Part shown: positions 5,309 to 12,765 of the stretch, in pieces
Position numbering within the stretch: position 1 is the stretch's first letter
How the letters are laid out: each line of letters opens with the position of its first letter
From: JAAETI01 sp965368515
Lineage (GTDB): Bacteria > Actinomycetota > Acidimicrobiia > Spongiisociales > UBA5794
Assembly: GCA_965368515.1 (NCBI GenBank)
Contig: CBDUNF010000072.1
Span: forward strand, 1-14,455
DNA: 14,455 bases
Direction: 5' to 3'
Translations under genes and position numbers: made by a program
The notes under the pieces: generated by a model
What the model was told of the DNA's origin: nothing
Database searches by the model: none
The model's input: only the letters and a program-made list of their open reading frames with translations

Positions 5309-6166
5309 ATGAGATTCGTCTGTGGCGGGCTGACGACATACGACCTTGCATACTTCGTCGACGAGATACCGATGCGGGGGCGGAAGGGTACTGCCAGCAG
5401 TTCGTACGTCGACGTCGGTGGCCCCGTGGCCAACGCCGCGGTGACGGCGGCGATCCTGGGGAGTTCGGCTGAGGTTCACTCGGTGTTTGGCACAGGTCCG
5501 TTTGCAGATCAGGTGCGTGACATCCTGGCTGCCTATTCGGTTGGGGTGGTTGACCACGACCCGAGCGTTGACCTCCCGGTGGCGAGTGTTTGGGTGGACG
5601 GGACGGGGGAACGGACGATTCTGTCCACCGACAACAAACGGTCCGAGGTTCGGGCGGCCCCGGACCTGATTGACCTCGATGGGGTCGATGCGGTCTTGCT
5701 GGATGGGCACTACGCGGATCTACAGGTCTCCCTGGCTGAGGCTGCGGTGGCGGCGGCGGTCCCGATCGTGCTCGATTGCGGTCGGTGGCGTCCGGTGTTT
5801 GCCGAGCTGCTGCCGGTGGCTACCGACGTGATCATGACTGCAACGTTCCGCCCTCCAGGTATGGAGACGCTGTCGGATGAGGATGCCGTGCAATTGATGC
5901 AGCGCGAGTATCGAACCGACCTGTGCGCCGCCAGTCGTGGCCCCGATCCAATCCTTGTCGCCGATGGCACAGACTTGGTGTCGATCGACGTCCCGGAAGT
6001 CGAGGTTGTCGACACGACCGGGGCGGGCGATGTGCTCCACGGTGCCTATTTGCACTATCGATACGGTGTCGGTTGGCCCGGCAGACAAGCCCTCTCCCGG
6101 GCCGCTGAGGTCGCGGCGACGTCGTGTCGTAGCGCGGGAGCACGACATCTGACTAATACTGGGTAG
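5309..6166 (+). CDS. PfkB-family carbohydrate kinase
   Basis: A 285-residue ribokinase/PfkB-fold protein. The N-terminal region has the substrate-side signature GGPVANAAVTAAILG (38-52 region), and the C-terminal ATP/anion-hole signature DTTGAGD (235-241) contains the catalytic base Asp241, followed by VLHGAY instead of the common xFxGA. These kinases phosphorylate sugars or nucleosides with ATP in the cytoplasm; the substrate cannot be told from sequence. ATG 5309 is preceded by GGGAGGA with 8 nt spacing. It is divergent from PCuAC-2 and upstream, in the same direction, of the PPTase-like gene with a 56-bp gap. Nothing obvious links it to the copper island. Confidence 0.9.
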   Translation: MRFVCGGLTTYDLAYFVDEIPMRGRKGTASSSYVDVGGPVANAAVTAAILGSSAEVHSVFGTGPFADQVRDILAAYSVGVVDHDPSVDLPVASVWVDGTGERTILSTDNKRSEVRAAPDLIDLDGVDAVLLDGHYADLQVSLAEAAVAAAVPIVLDCGRWRPVFAELLPVATDVIMTATFRPPGMETLSDEDAVQLMQREYRTDLCAASRGPDPILVADGTDLVSIDVPEVEVVDTTGAGDVLHGAYLHYRYGVGWPGRQALSRAAEVAATSCRSAGARHLTNTG

Positions 6167-6196
6167 CCACGGTCGCTGGGTGTCACCGACTCGAAT

Positions 6197-6224
6197 ACTC
6201 TCCGTAGCAGAACTAACGGAGAGT
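6197..6224. repeat. Perfect 9-bp inverted repeat overlapping a start codon
   Basis: ACTCTCCGT (6197-6205) and ACGGAGAGT (6216-6224) are perfect inverted copies with a 10-nt spacer. The right arm contains the only purine-rich ribosome site (CGGAGAG) and the first two bases of GTG 6223. In RNA it would hide the start of the PPTase-like gene; in DNA it has operator-like symmetry. There is no T-tract, so it is not a classical terminator for the kinase gene. Confidence 0.55.
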
Positions 6225-6909
6225 GGTGGTTCTGTTCTCTCGTGCGGTCGATGTCCTTGCCACGGATCTGCGTGGTTTGGAGGTCGATAGGGGATTATTA
6301 TCGGTGTCCGAGCTGTGGCCAGGCCTCGGTCGTGTATCTGCTGCAACTGCGGCACAAAGCATGGCCGGGTATTACTGGCTTCGCCTCCGACTTGCCGAGT
6401 ATTTGAGTTGTCATCCACAAGAACTGCGGCTGGTTGGGCGAGACCGCAGCGATTCCGCGGTGTTGTGGCCCATGACTGATTTGCGCTTCAGTTTCGCCCG
6501 CACCGGGTGGACAGCGGTACTGGCCGTGGGGTTCCGCAGCCAGTTGGGTGTCAGCGTGGCGACGGTTGTCGACGAGATCCCCGATGCTGAATCTGTCGCC
6601 CGAACCATGGCACCAGCCGAGCAGCTACTCGTAGGCCGGTCCCATGACCCGATGCGTGCCTTCCGCAAGCTCGGAACTCGCAAGGAAGCGCTGGCGAAGG
6701 GGCTCGTTGCCGGTGAAGACTTCGCGATGTCTGAATACGATGTCAGCGGTGTAGCGCCGGTGACAGTTGCCGGGCTCGAGATCACAGACCTCCACCTCGG
6801 CAATGACCTGGTTGCGGCAGTCGCAGCGCCGGTGGGCAAGATCATCAACCTGATTGTCGACCATTCGGGCCGCGTGCCTCACCTCAATCCAGTTGCGGCT
6901 GCCCGCTAG
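6223..6909 (+). CDS. Divergent 4'-phosphopantetheinyl transferase-like protein
   Basis: A 228-residue protein with the layout of Sfp-type phosphopantetheinyl transferases, which load the CoA-derived arm onto carrier proteins. Seen: LRLRLAEYL near 53-61; a FSFARTG at 89-95 where families have (S)H; LGVSVATV at 108-115 where GxDxE is expected; AEQLL at 132-136; and RKEALAKG at 153-160 matching the W/FxxKEAxxK block. The Glu of AEQLL and the KEA block are present, but the SH motif and both Mg-binding acids (Asp to Ser111, Glu to Ala113) are absent. It is either a degenerate, inactive paralogue or a subfamily with altered chemistry. Start GTG 6223 (or 6226) lies inside an inverted repeat. Family assignment is moderate. 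Confidence 0.7.
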   Translation: MVVLFSRAVDVLATDLRGLEVDRGLLSVSELWPGLGRVSAATAAQSMAGYYWLRLRLAEYLSCHPQELRLVGRDRSDSAVLWPMTDLRFSFARTGWTAVLAVGFRSQLGVSVATVVDEIPDAESVARTMAPAEQLLVGRSHDPMRAFRKLGTRKEALAKGLVAGEDFAMSEYDVSGVAPVTVAGLEITDLHLGNDLVAAVAAPVGKIINLIVDHSGRVPHLNPVAAAR

Positions 6910-6917
6910 CGGGTAGC
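6898..6917. repeat. Near-perfect 20-bp palindrome at the PPTase-like stop
   Basis: Arms GCTGCCCGCT (6898-6907) and AGCGGGTAGC (6908-6917) pair with one mismatch and no spacer. It covers the stop codon of the PPTase-like gene and lies 11 nt before the end of the convergent LLM gene, a place where a bidirectional terminator would be expected. No T-tracts are present, so the role is uncertain. Confidence 0.35.
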
Positions 6918-6928
6918 CACGGAAGAGG

Positions 6929-7786
6929 TCAACGTCGCCACAGATTCGGGACGATCTCGGTGGCAGCCAACTGCAACTGTTGGGTGACATCCTGGCCAAA
7001 CGGCACCAGCACAACCGAGTCGGCCCCCGCCTCGATCAGCGTCTGCAACTTGGCTGTCACCTCGTCCCCGGTTGCGCCAACCGCATCCCATCCCGGGGGC
7101 GCATCAGGGTTCGGTTCATCAAGGCCAGCGACTTCGCCGACGTAGAAGCCGGCGAACACCGTGAGGTGGTGGTGCTCGGTGCGGCCTGCTTCCTCGCGGC
7201 CGAGGTCCGTCAGCTGACGGGCCCTGGTGATCTCGGCAGGACCGTGGCCCTCCGGCAGCACTGTGCCGTCCGCTACCGCGCCAGCGAGAAGCAGCGACTT
7301 GGGGCCGGTCACGCCGGCAAGCACCATTGGTACCTGGGTGGGCGGGTACTTGAGCTGCACACCGTCGAGCTGCACGTAGCGGCCATGGACGGTGATCGGG
7401 TCACCGGCAAGTAGACGACGGACTGCCAACGTTGTTTCCTTGAGGAGGGTCAGCGGCGAGGCGACCCGGTCGCCGACCTGCTCCATCCAGCGCTGAACAC
7501 CGTGGCCGATCCCGGCGATGAACCGGCCGGGGAACAGCTCCGCCAATGTTGCCCACTCCATCGCCAGCGCCGCCGCGTTTCGGAACGGAGCCGGTGCAAT
7601 GCCGTGGCCGACCGCCACGCCCTCGGTTGCAGCGAGTACAGCGGCTGCCTGGCTGACCCCGCCCGCAAACGGCAGATCTTCTACAACCCACAGCTCGTCG
7701 AATCCATCGCAGACGGCCAGGGCATGCTCAACAACAATGCCGGGAGGGACGTCTCTGCGGATCATCGCACCGATGCTTGTAGTCAC
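6929..7786 (-). CDS. LLM-class (luciferase-like, probably F420-dependent) oxidoreductase
   Basis: A 285-residue TIM-barrel protein of the bacterial luciferase-like superfamily. Typical blocks: DELWVVEDLPF near 30-40, an alternating V-A-V-G-H-G-I-A-P strand, GRFIAGIGHGVQRWMEQVG (87-105 region), GRYVQLDGVQLKYPP, and PMVLAGVTGPKSL LLAG. These match actinobacterial LLM oxidoreductases, many of which use coenzyme F420; whether it uses F420 or FMN cannot be decided here. Start GTG 7786 is supported by AAAGGA about 7 nt upstream. It converges on the PPTase-like gene with a 19-bp gap and diverges from the peptide transporter. Substrate unknown. Confidence 0.88.
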   Translation of the reverse strand: MTTSIGAMIRRDVPPGIVVEHALAVCDGFDELWVVEDLPFAGGVSQAAAVLAATEGVAVGHGIAPAPFRNAAALAMEWATLAELFPGRFIAGIGHGVQRWMEQVGDRVASPLTLLKETTLAVRRLLAGDPITVHGRYVQLDGVQLKYPPTQVPMVLAGVTGPKSLLLAGAVADGTVLPEGHGPAEITRARQLTDLGREEAGRTEHHHLTVFAGFYVGEVAGLDEPNPDAPPGWDAVGATGDEVTAKLQTLIEAGADSVVLVPFGQDVTQQLQLAATEIVPNLWRR

Positions 7787-8032
7787 TCATTTTCCTTTCA
7801 CGCTCCATGCATTGTCGCACCGACTGGCGATTCTTCGGCGAAGCGGAGGCGAGTTGTGCGGTCGCGAGCCAGTGACCCGTCGATCCTCTCCTGGCAGTGC
7901 CCTTAGGATCGGAAATCGCGAATTCGCATACTCGCATGCGTCGCCTCCCACCTTCGGATTCCGTCCGCTAAGTTTGGAAGTCTGCCGGGTTGAAGGGACA
8001 ACCGGCATGAATAAAGACCGGAGGCAAACGGT
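7787..8032. promoter_or_regulatory. Divergent intergenic region between LLM and SBP genes
   Basis: 246 bp without a gene. It holds a 10-bp palindrome GCGAATTCGC (7918-7927); a weak -10-like TAAGTT (7969-7974) with no matching -35; a hairpin with arms 7984-7992 and 7999-8006 (8 pairs, one bulged G, 6-nt loop) in the SBP leader; and the SBP ribosome site GGAGG (8020-8024) 8 nt before ATG 8033. Promoters of both divergent genes must lie here, but none is convincing from sequence. Confidence 0.5.
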
Positions 8033-9736
8033 ATGTACACACTCCCTAGACGAACGCGCCCATTTTTGGTTGCGTTGGTCGTTTTTGCTCTCTTCGCAGC
8101 CGCATGCGGAGACAGTTCGGACGATCCGACCACAACCGAGGGTGCCGACACAACAACCACAGCCGCCGCGGGGGCAACAACCACCACGGCAGGCGCGACC
8201 GACACGACGGCTGGAGCCGAGCCAGTCGCCGGAGGGATGCCGGGACTCAATGTCGTCGACGATCTCACTTTCACAGTTGAGTTCGAAGCGGCGGACCCCG
8301 AATTCCCGCTGAAACTGGCCTACGCGGCCTTCTATCCGCTGCCATCAGTCGCCTACGACGACCCGGTGGCATTTGAGGAGATGCCAATAGGCAACGGGCC
8401 TTTCCGTATGGAAGGGCCGTGGGAACATGATGTAGTGGTCCCGCTGATCAGATACGAGGACTACGCAGGGCCCGATGCGGCCGCTGTGGAGCGTCTCGAA
8501 TGGACGATCATCGACGACCTGAACACTGCGTACAACGAGGTGCTGGCAGGCAACCTGGACATCCTTGGTCCGGCGCTGCCTACCGACCAGATCGCAACGG
8601 CCGAAGCCCAGTTCGGTGACCGCTACGGTCTTTCGTCGTCTACGTCGTTCACCTACATGGGTTTCCCGTCCTACTTGGACGAATACACCCAAGACATCCG
8701 TCGTGCGCTGTCGATGGCGATCGATCGTGACTTGATTGTCGAGCAGATCTACAACAACACTCGTGTTGCAGCGAACTCGACCATCCCGCCGATCTTCGCA
8801 GGAGCTCGCACCGATGTGTGTGAGAACTGGAATCACAACCCTGATCTCGCCAAGCAGATCTGGGACGAGACCGGTGGCCTCGACGAAATCACTGTTTGGT
8901 TCAACACCGGCGGTGGCCACGAAGAGTGGGTCGAGGCAGTAACCAACATGTGGCGTAACACCCTTGGCGTCGAGAGCATCAAGTTCGAATCGATGGAATT
9001 CTCCGAGTACCTGCCGCTTCTTGATGATTCGCAGGCGACCGGTCCATTCCGTCTCGGTTGGGGTCAGGACTACCCGTCCCCGCTGAACTTCCTCGAGCCG
9101 TTGTACGCCTCGTACAACGTGCCCCCGGTGGGTTCGAACACGACGTTCTGGATCAGCCCGGAGTTTGACGACCTCGTTGCTCAGGGCAAGGCGGCAGTTG
9201 CAGCAAGTGGTCTGCTCGAAGACGGGATTCCGTTCTATCAGCAGGCCGAGGATGTCCTTTGTGACTCGGCGCAGATCGCACCGGTTTGGTATCGCACCAA
9301 CCAGTTCGTCTACACCGAGGGCACGGACAATGTGTTCTACGACTCGTATAGCGATCTCGGTGTGACCAAGGTCACCGCCGACGATGGTCTGGTCTCGGTT
9401 CAGGTTTCTGAGCCCGAGCATCTGTTCCCGACCACAACGAACGAATCCAACGGCATTCAGGTGCTGCGGGCTCTGTTCACCGGTTTGGTGCAGTACGACG
9501 CGGAGACCAACGAGCCGTTCAACGCCAACGCCGAGTCCATCGTCTCGGACGACGGTGGTCTGACGTGGACCGTCACGCTGAATCCGGGGTGGACATTCCA
9601 CAATGGTGAGCCGGTGACGGCCGCATCGTATGTGAATGCCTGGAACTTCGGCGCCGATCCAGCGAACGCACAGCAGAACAGCTCCCACTATGCGGGAATT
9701 GTCGGCTATGCCGAGCTGAATCCACCAACCGAATAG
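8033..9736 (+). CDS. ABC importer substrate-binding lipoprotein (SBP family 5), circularly permuted
   Basis: A 567-residue solute-binding protein of the DppA/OppA family, tethered outside the membrane to capture peptides or similar solutes. Residues 1-25 are a lipoprotein signal (AAAC, Cys25), 26-68 a Thr/Ala linker. Residues 69-449 correspond to the middle and C-terminal parts of DppA/OppA: GLNVVDDLTFTVEF, IGNGPFRMEG, LAGNLDIL, RRALSMAIDRDLIV, and the final strand block IAPVWYRTNQFVY. Residues 450-567 then correspond to the normal mature N-terminus: VSVQVSEPEHL, QVLRALFTGLVQYD, WTVTLNPGWTFHNGEPVTA and GIVGYAELNPP. Total length is normal and no segment is missing; the order is changed. Good GGAGG and ATG. 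First gene of the transporter operon. Family is certain; whether the order is biological or an assembly product is open. Confidence 0.92.
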   Translation: MYTLPRRTRPFLVALVVFALFAAACGDSSDDPTTTEGADTTTTAAAGATTTTAGATDTTAGAEPVAGGMPGLNVVDDLTFTVEFEAADPEFPLKLAYAAFYPLPSVAYDDPVAFEEMPIGNGPFRMEGPWEHDVVVPLIRYEDYAGPDAAAVERLEWTIIDDLNTAYNEVLAGNLDILGPALPTDQIATAEAQFGDRYGLSSSTSFTYMGFPSYLDEYTQDIRRALSMAIDRDLIVEQIYNNTRVAANSTIPPIFAGARTDVCENWNHNPDLAKQIWDETGGLDEITVWFNTGGGHEEWVEAVTNMWRNTLGVESIKFESMEFSEYLPLLDDSQATGPFRLGWGQDYPSPLNFLEPLYASYNVPPVGSNTTFWISPEFDDLVAQGKAAVAASGLLEDGIPFYQQAEDVLCDSAQIAPVWYRTNQFVYTEGTDNVFYDSYSDLGVTKVTADDGLVSVQVSEPEHLFPTTTNESNGIQVLRALFTGLVQYDAETNEPFNANAESIVSDDGGLTWTVTLNPGWTFHNGEPVTAASYVNAWNFGADPANAQQNSSHYAGIVGYAELNPPTE

Positions 9737-9750
9737 CGACCTGGGAGACG

Positions 9751-9768
9751 TCCCGTTCCCTTACGGGA
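9751..9768 (+). repeat. Small hairpin after the SBP stop
   Basis: TCCCGT (9751-9756), 6-nt loop, ACGGGA (9763-9768), 14 nt after the SBP stop. It is the first of two hairpins in the 143-bp gap between the SBP and permease genes. No T-tract follows. Confidence 0.4.
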
Positions 9769-9793
9769 TGACCTCTCGTGCAAAGGCCTCGAT

Positions 9794-9823
9794 GAGTTGG
9801 GGGTGCCCTGTCACCCCCAACTC
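9794..9823 (+). terminator. Perfect 12-bp stem-loop between SBP and permease genes
   Basis: GAGTTGGGGGTG (9794-9805) and CACCCCCAACTC (9812-9823) pair perfectly around a 6-nt loop. No T-run follows. In binding-protein transporters, hairpins at this position commonly stabilise the SBP mRNA or partly stop transcription so that the binding protein is made in excess over the membrane parts. Attenuator or RNA-stabilising element is inferred. Confidence 0.65.
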
Positions 9824-9879
9824 CCGGGGCATTCCGCTCCACCGATGAGCCACATCGTCGGTGAATGGAAGGAGGACTC

Positions 9880-10803
9880 TTGGGCCGCTACTTGGCACGA
9901 CGTGTGCTGCAATTCATACCGGTGTTCTTCGGGGCCACCCTGCTCATCTTTGTGATGGTGTGGGCGATCCCGGGCGACCCGATACGGGCGCTCGCCGGTG
10001 ATCGGGTGATGCCCGAGTCAGTACGCGCCGAATTGGCAGACCGCTACAACCTGGACGAACCGCTGATGGTCCAATACGCGACCTACATCGGGAACGTCTT
10101 CCAAGGAGACTTCGGTGCGGACTTCCGCGGCCGACCTGTCTCCGACCTCATGAAACAACGTCTTCCGATCACCATTCGGCTGGCGCTCATTGCGTTCGCC
10201 TTTGAGGTGGTGATCGGCATTGCAGCCGGGATCATGGCCGGGGTCCGCAAAGGCGGATTCGTCGACAACCTGGTTCTGTTGTCCACCCTGGTGGTGATCG
10301 CGATACCCATCTTCGTACTGGGCTTCATCGCCCAGTTACTAGTCGGGGTAAAACTCGGCTGGCTGCCGGTGTCGGGAGTCCAGCAGGGGTGGACGAGCTA
10401 CATCCTCCCCGGCATGGTCCTCGGTTCGGTATCGCTGGCCTATATCGCTCGACTAACCAGAACCAGCCTCGTGGAGAACCTGCGCGCAGACTATGTCCGC
10501 ACCGCTATCGCCAAGGGCTTGTCCCGACGTCGTGTGGTCGGCCTGCACACTCTCCGCAACTCGATGATCCCGGTTGTCACCTTTCTTGCCATCGACCTGG
10601 GCGGCCTGATGGGTGGGGCGATCATCACAGAGACCATCTTCAACATCCCCGGTATCGGCCGGGCCGTCTTCGAGGGCGTCCAACGTCAGGAAGGCACGGT
10701 GGTCGTAGGGATTGTCACGTTCCTGGTTGTCGTATACCTGGTGGCGAACCTGCTGGTCGACGTCCTCTACGCCGTTCTCGACCCGAGGATTCGTTATGAG
10801 TGA
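9880..10803 (+). CDS. dppB: Dipeptide/oligopeptide ABC transporter permease, DppB/OppB type
   Basis: A 307-residue permease with six hydrophobic helices. It begins MGRYLARRVLQFIPVFFGATL, the usual DppB start, has the extracytoplasmic IPGDPIRALAG...RYNLDEPL...YATYIGNVFQGDFG block, and the EAA-type coupling loop YVRTAIAKGLSRRRVV (from Tyr205) that contacts the ATPases. It ends in AVLDPRIRYE, standard for the family. I chose TTG 9880 since AAGGAGGA (9869-9876) lies directly upstream; the in-frame ATG 9865 would put this ribosome site inside the gene and add MEGGL. The spacing is short. It overlaps the next permease by 8 nt. With DppC it forms the membrane channel. Confidence 0.92.
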   Translation: MGRYLARRVLQFIPVFFGATLLIFVMVWAIPGDPIRALAGDRVMPESVRAELADRYNLDEPLMVQYATYIGNVFQGDFGADFRGRPVSDLMKQRLPITIRLALIAFAFEVVIGIAAGIMAGVRKGGFVDNLVLLSTLVVIAIPIFVLGFIAQLLVGVKLGWLPVSGVQQGWTSYILPGMVLGSVSLAYIARLTRTSLVENLRADYVRTAIAKGLSRRRVVGLHTLRNSMIPVVTFLAIDLGGLMGGAIITETIFNIPGIGRAVFEGVQRQEGTVVVGIVTFLVVVYLVANLLVDVLYAVLDPRIRYE

Positions 10804-11722
10804 CGACACACGCTTTGAAGGCGGGACCGCGCCACTCGAGCACGACGTGCTCGCCGAAGAGCCGGTCACCGGCGCCGAAGGCGGCCTGTACAGCGACGCC
10901 TGGCGCCTGCTGCGGAAGCGACCGATGTTCGTGATATCTGGATTGTTGATCCTCTTGCTGATCACGATGGCCGCCTTTCCGGGTCTGTTCACCAGTACAG
11001 ATCCGCAGAAGTGCGATCTGGTGGATTCGCTGCTCCGGCCCAGCCGGGAGCATTGGTTCGGCACGGATGTCCAAGGATGCGACTACTACGCCAGAACGAT
11101 CCACGGAGCGCGGGTCTCGATCAGCATTGGAATCATCGTGACGGTGTCGGCGACTGCGATCGCCATTATCGGGGGCTCCATCGCCGGCTACTACGGCGGG
11201 ATTACCGACAGCATCATCGCCCGGATCACCGATATCTGGTTTGCGATCCCGACGATTCTCGGCGGCATCGTGATCCTGCGGTCGATCTTCAGCGAGCGGG
11301 GTCTGCTCCAGGTGAGCTTCGTGCTCATCGTCCTGGGATGGCCCACAATGCTGCGCCTGGTTAGATCGGCGGTGCTGTCGGTTCGCGAGATGGATTACGT
11401 CGACTCGGCGCGTGCGCTTGGTGTCGGCGACTTTCGCATCATCAGCAGACACATTCTGCCGAACTCGATGGCGCCCGTGATCGTCTACGCCACGATCACG
11501 GTTGGCGTGATCATCTCAGCCGAGGCTGCTCTCTCCTTCCTAGGTGTTGGGTTGCAGTTGCCGTCGATCTCGTGGGGTCTGATGATCAGCGTGGCGCAGA
11601 ACCGAATCCTGACCGCCCCGCATCTCCTGCTGTTCCCCGGCATCTTCTTGTCGGTGACGGTGTTCAGCTTCATCCTCATGGGTGACGCGCTACGAGATGC
11701 CCTAGACCCGAGGTTGCGCTGA
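10796..11722 (+). CDS. dppC: Dipeptide/oligopeptide ABC transporter permease, DppC/OppC type
   Basis: A 308-residue permease. An acidic N-terminal tail of about 35 residues precedes helix 1 (MFVISGLLILLLITMAAF). The exported block contains HWFGTDVQGCDYYARTIHGARVS, the DppC hallmark (GTDxxGxD...GAR), with a cysteine pair (CDL and GCD) often seen in actinobacterial members and possibly disulfide-bonded. The EAA coupling loop is YVDSARALGVGDFRIISRHILP from Tyr201. It ends DALDPRLR. ATG 10796 overlaps the DppB stop by 8 nt, and its stop TGA overlaps the next ATG by one base (TGATG). Partner of DppB in the channel. Confidence 0.93.
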   Translation: MSDDTRFEGGTAPLEHDVLAEEPVTGAEGGLYSDAWRLLRKRPMFVISGLLILLLITMAAFPGLFTSTDPQKCDLVDSLLRPSREHWFGTDVQGCDYYARTIHGARVSISIGIIVTVSATAIAIIGGSIAGYYGGITDSIIARITDIWFAIPTILGGIVILRSIFSERGLLQVSFVLIVLGWPTMLRLVRSAVLSVREMDYVDSARALGVGDFRIISRHILPNSMAPVIVYATITVGVIISAEAALSFLGVGLQLPSISWGLMISVAQNRILTAPHLLLFPGIFLSVTVFSFILMGDALRDALDPRLR

Positions 11723-12765
11723 TGGATACCTATTCGATTGACGACCTCGAGTTCGTCGGCAGATACCCGGCGGTCCCGAACGCCAAGCTGCTGGAGGTCA
11801 ACGACCTCCAGGTGGAATTCCGGATGGACTCCGGCGTAGTCAACGCGGTCAATGGTCTCAGCTACACGCTGGATCGCGGCGAATCGGTGGCCATCGTCGG
11901 CGAGTCCGGGAGCGGTAAGAGCGTGAGCGCCCAGGCCATCATGGGCATCATCGACAGCCCACCCGGGTTCATCACCGGCGGCAGCGCCAAGTTCCGCGGC
12001 ATCGAGCTGTTTGAGCTGCCCGATGCGGAGCGGCGGGCCGTCCGCGGCGACCGAATCGCCATGGTGTTCCAAGACGCTTTGACGGCGCTCAACCCTGTCT
12101 TCCCCGTTGGTTGGCAGATCGCCGAGATGTTCCGCGTCCACCGCGGCTCCAGTCGCAAAGAAGCGAGGGAGAAAGCGGTGGAGCTGATGGACCGGGTGCA
12201 GATCCCGTCGGCCCGTGACCGGGTGAACTCGTATCCACACGAGTTCTCCGGTGGGATGAGGCAGCGGGTGATGATCGCCATGTCATTGGCGCTCGACCCC
12301 GAGATCCTCATCGCCGATGAGCCGACTACGGCGCTCGATGTGACGGTGCAGGCCCAGATCATGCAGTTGCTCAGCGATCTGCAGGAAGAGACCGGGATGG
12401 GCCTGGTCCTCATCACGCACGACCTCGGTGTTGTCGCCGAGGTGGCCGACGAGGTAGTGGTGATGTACGCCGGGCGCGAGGTGGAGCGGGGGCCCAGCCT
12501 GCCGGTCTATCACGAGCCTGCGCACCCGTACACCATCGGCTTGATGAACTCGTTGCCTCGCAGCGATGTCCACACCGAGCGGTTGCTGCCGATCAAGGGC
12601 TCACCACCCGACCTGATGCACATTCCGACGGGTTGCGCTTTCAACCCACGATGCCCCTATGCGCAAGACATCTGTCGTCGCGAGGTGCCCGAGTTGGACA
12701 GTGTCGCCGAGGGACGCATTGCAGCCTGTCACTTCTGGAAGGAGGTGCAAAATGGCAGCTCTTGA
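11722..12765 (+). CDS. dppD: Peptide ABC transporter ATP-binding protein, DppD/OppD type
   Basis: A 347-residue ATPase powering the importer from the cytoplasmic side. Walker A GESGSGKS (60-67), signature FSGGMRQR (from 175), Walker B ILIADEP with Asp199-Glu200, and switch His233 are intact. The C-terminal oligopeptide/dipeptide extension contains GCAFNPRCPYAQDIC (Cys305, Cys311, Cys318) and AACHF (Cys336); four such cysteines are a conserved feature of this family and are reported to bind an iron-sulfur cluster in some members. It starts with ATG in a one-base overlap with the DppC stop. Its end overlaps the DppF start by 14 nt. Confidence 0.95.
   Translation: MDTYSIDDLEFVGRYPAVPNAKLLEVNDLQVEFRMDSGVVNAVNGLSYTLDRGESVAIVGESGSGKSVSAQAIMGIIDSPPGFITGGSAKFRGIELFELPDAERRAVRGDRIAMVFQDALTALNPVFPVGWQIAEMFRVHRGSSRKEAREKAVELMDRVQIPSARDRVNSYPHEFSGGMRQRVMIAMSLALDPEILIADEPTTALDVTVQAQIMQLLSDLQEETGMGLVLITHDLGVVAEVADEVVVMYAGREVERGPSLPVYHEPAHPYTIGLMNSLPRSDVHTERLLPIKGSPPDLMHIPTGCAFNPRCPYAQDICRREVPELDSVAEGRIAACHFWKEVQNGSS

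Noticed and set aside
5607..5634. GGGAAC ... CGACAA with 16-nt spacer on the plus strand inside the kinase gene
   Set aside because: It lacks the CA extension after GGGAAC, the spacer is 16 rather than 17 nt, and it lies mid-gene in a well-supported CDS; probably chance.
6161..6922. 12-bp direct repeat GGGTAGCCACGG at 6161-6172 and 6911-6922 flanking the PPTase-like gene
   Set aside because: A few 12-mer repeats are expected by chance in 14 kb of biased composition; both include a stop codon context and there are no mobile-element genes or terminal inverted repeats.
7969..7974. TAAGTT as -10 of the SBP promoter
   Set aside because: It fits TANNNT only, and no -35 is found at the proper distance; mentioned in the intergenic entry as weak rather than called as a promoter.
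7518..8312. Plus-strand open frame of 264 codons across the LLM 5' end, the intergenic region and the SBP start
   Set aside because: It overlaps the 5' parts of two real genes in other frames and lacks any domain; the ATG at 8007 with nearby AAGGGA is in the wrong frame for the SBP.
8345..9688. 447-codon minus-strand open frame opposite the SBP gene
   Set aside because: Antisense shadow of a strongly supported CDS, composed of RR/RH/GV-rich sequence typical of high-GC reverse frames.
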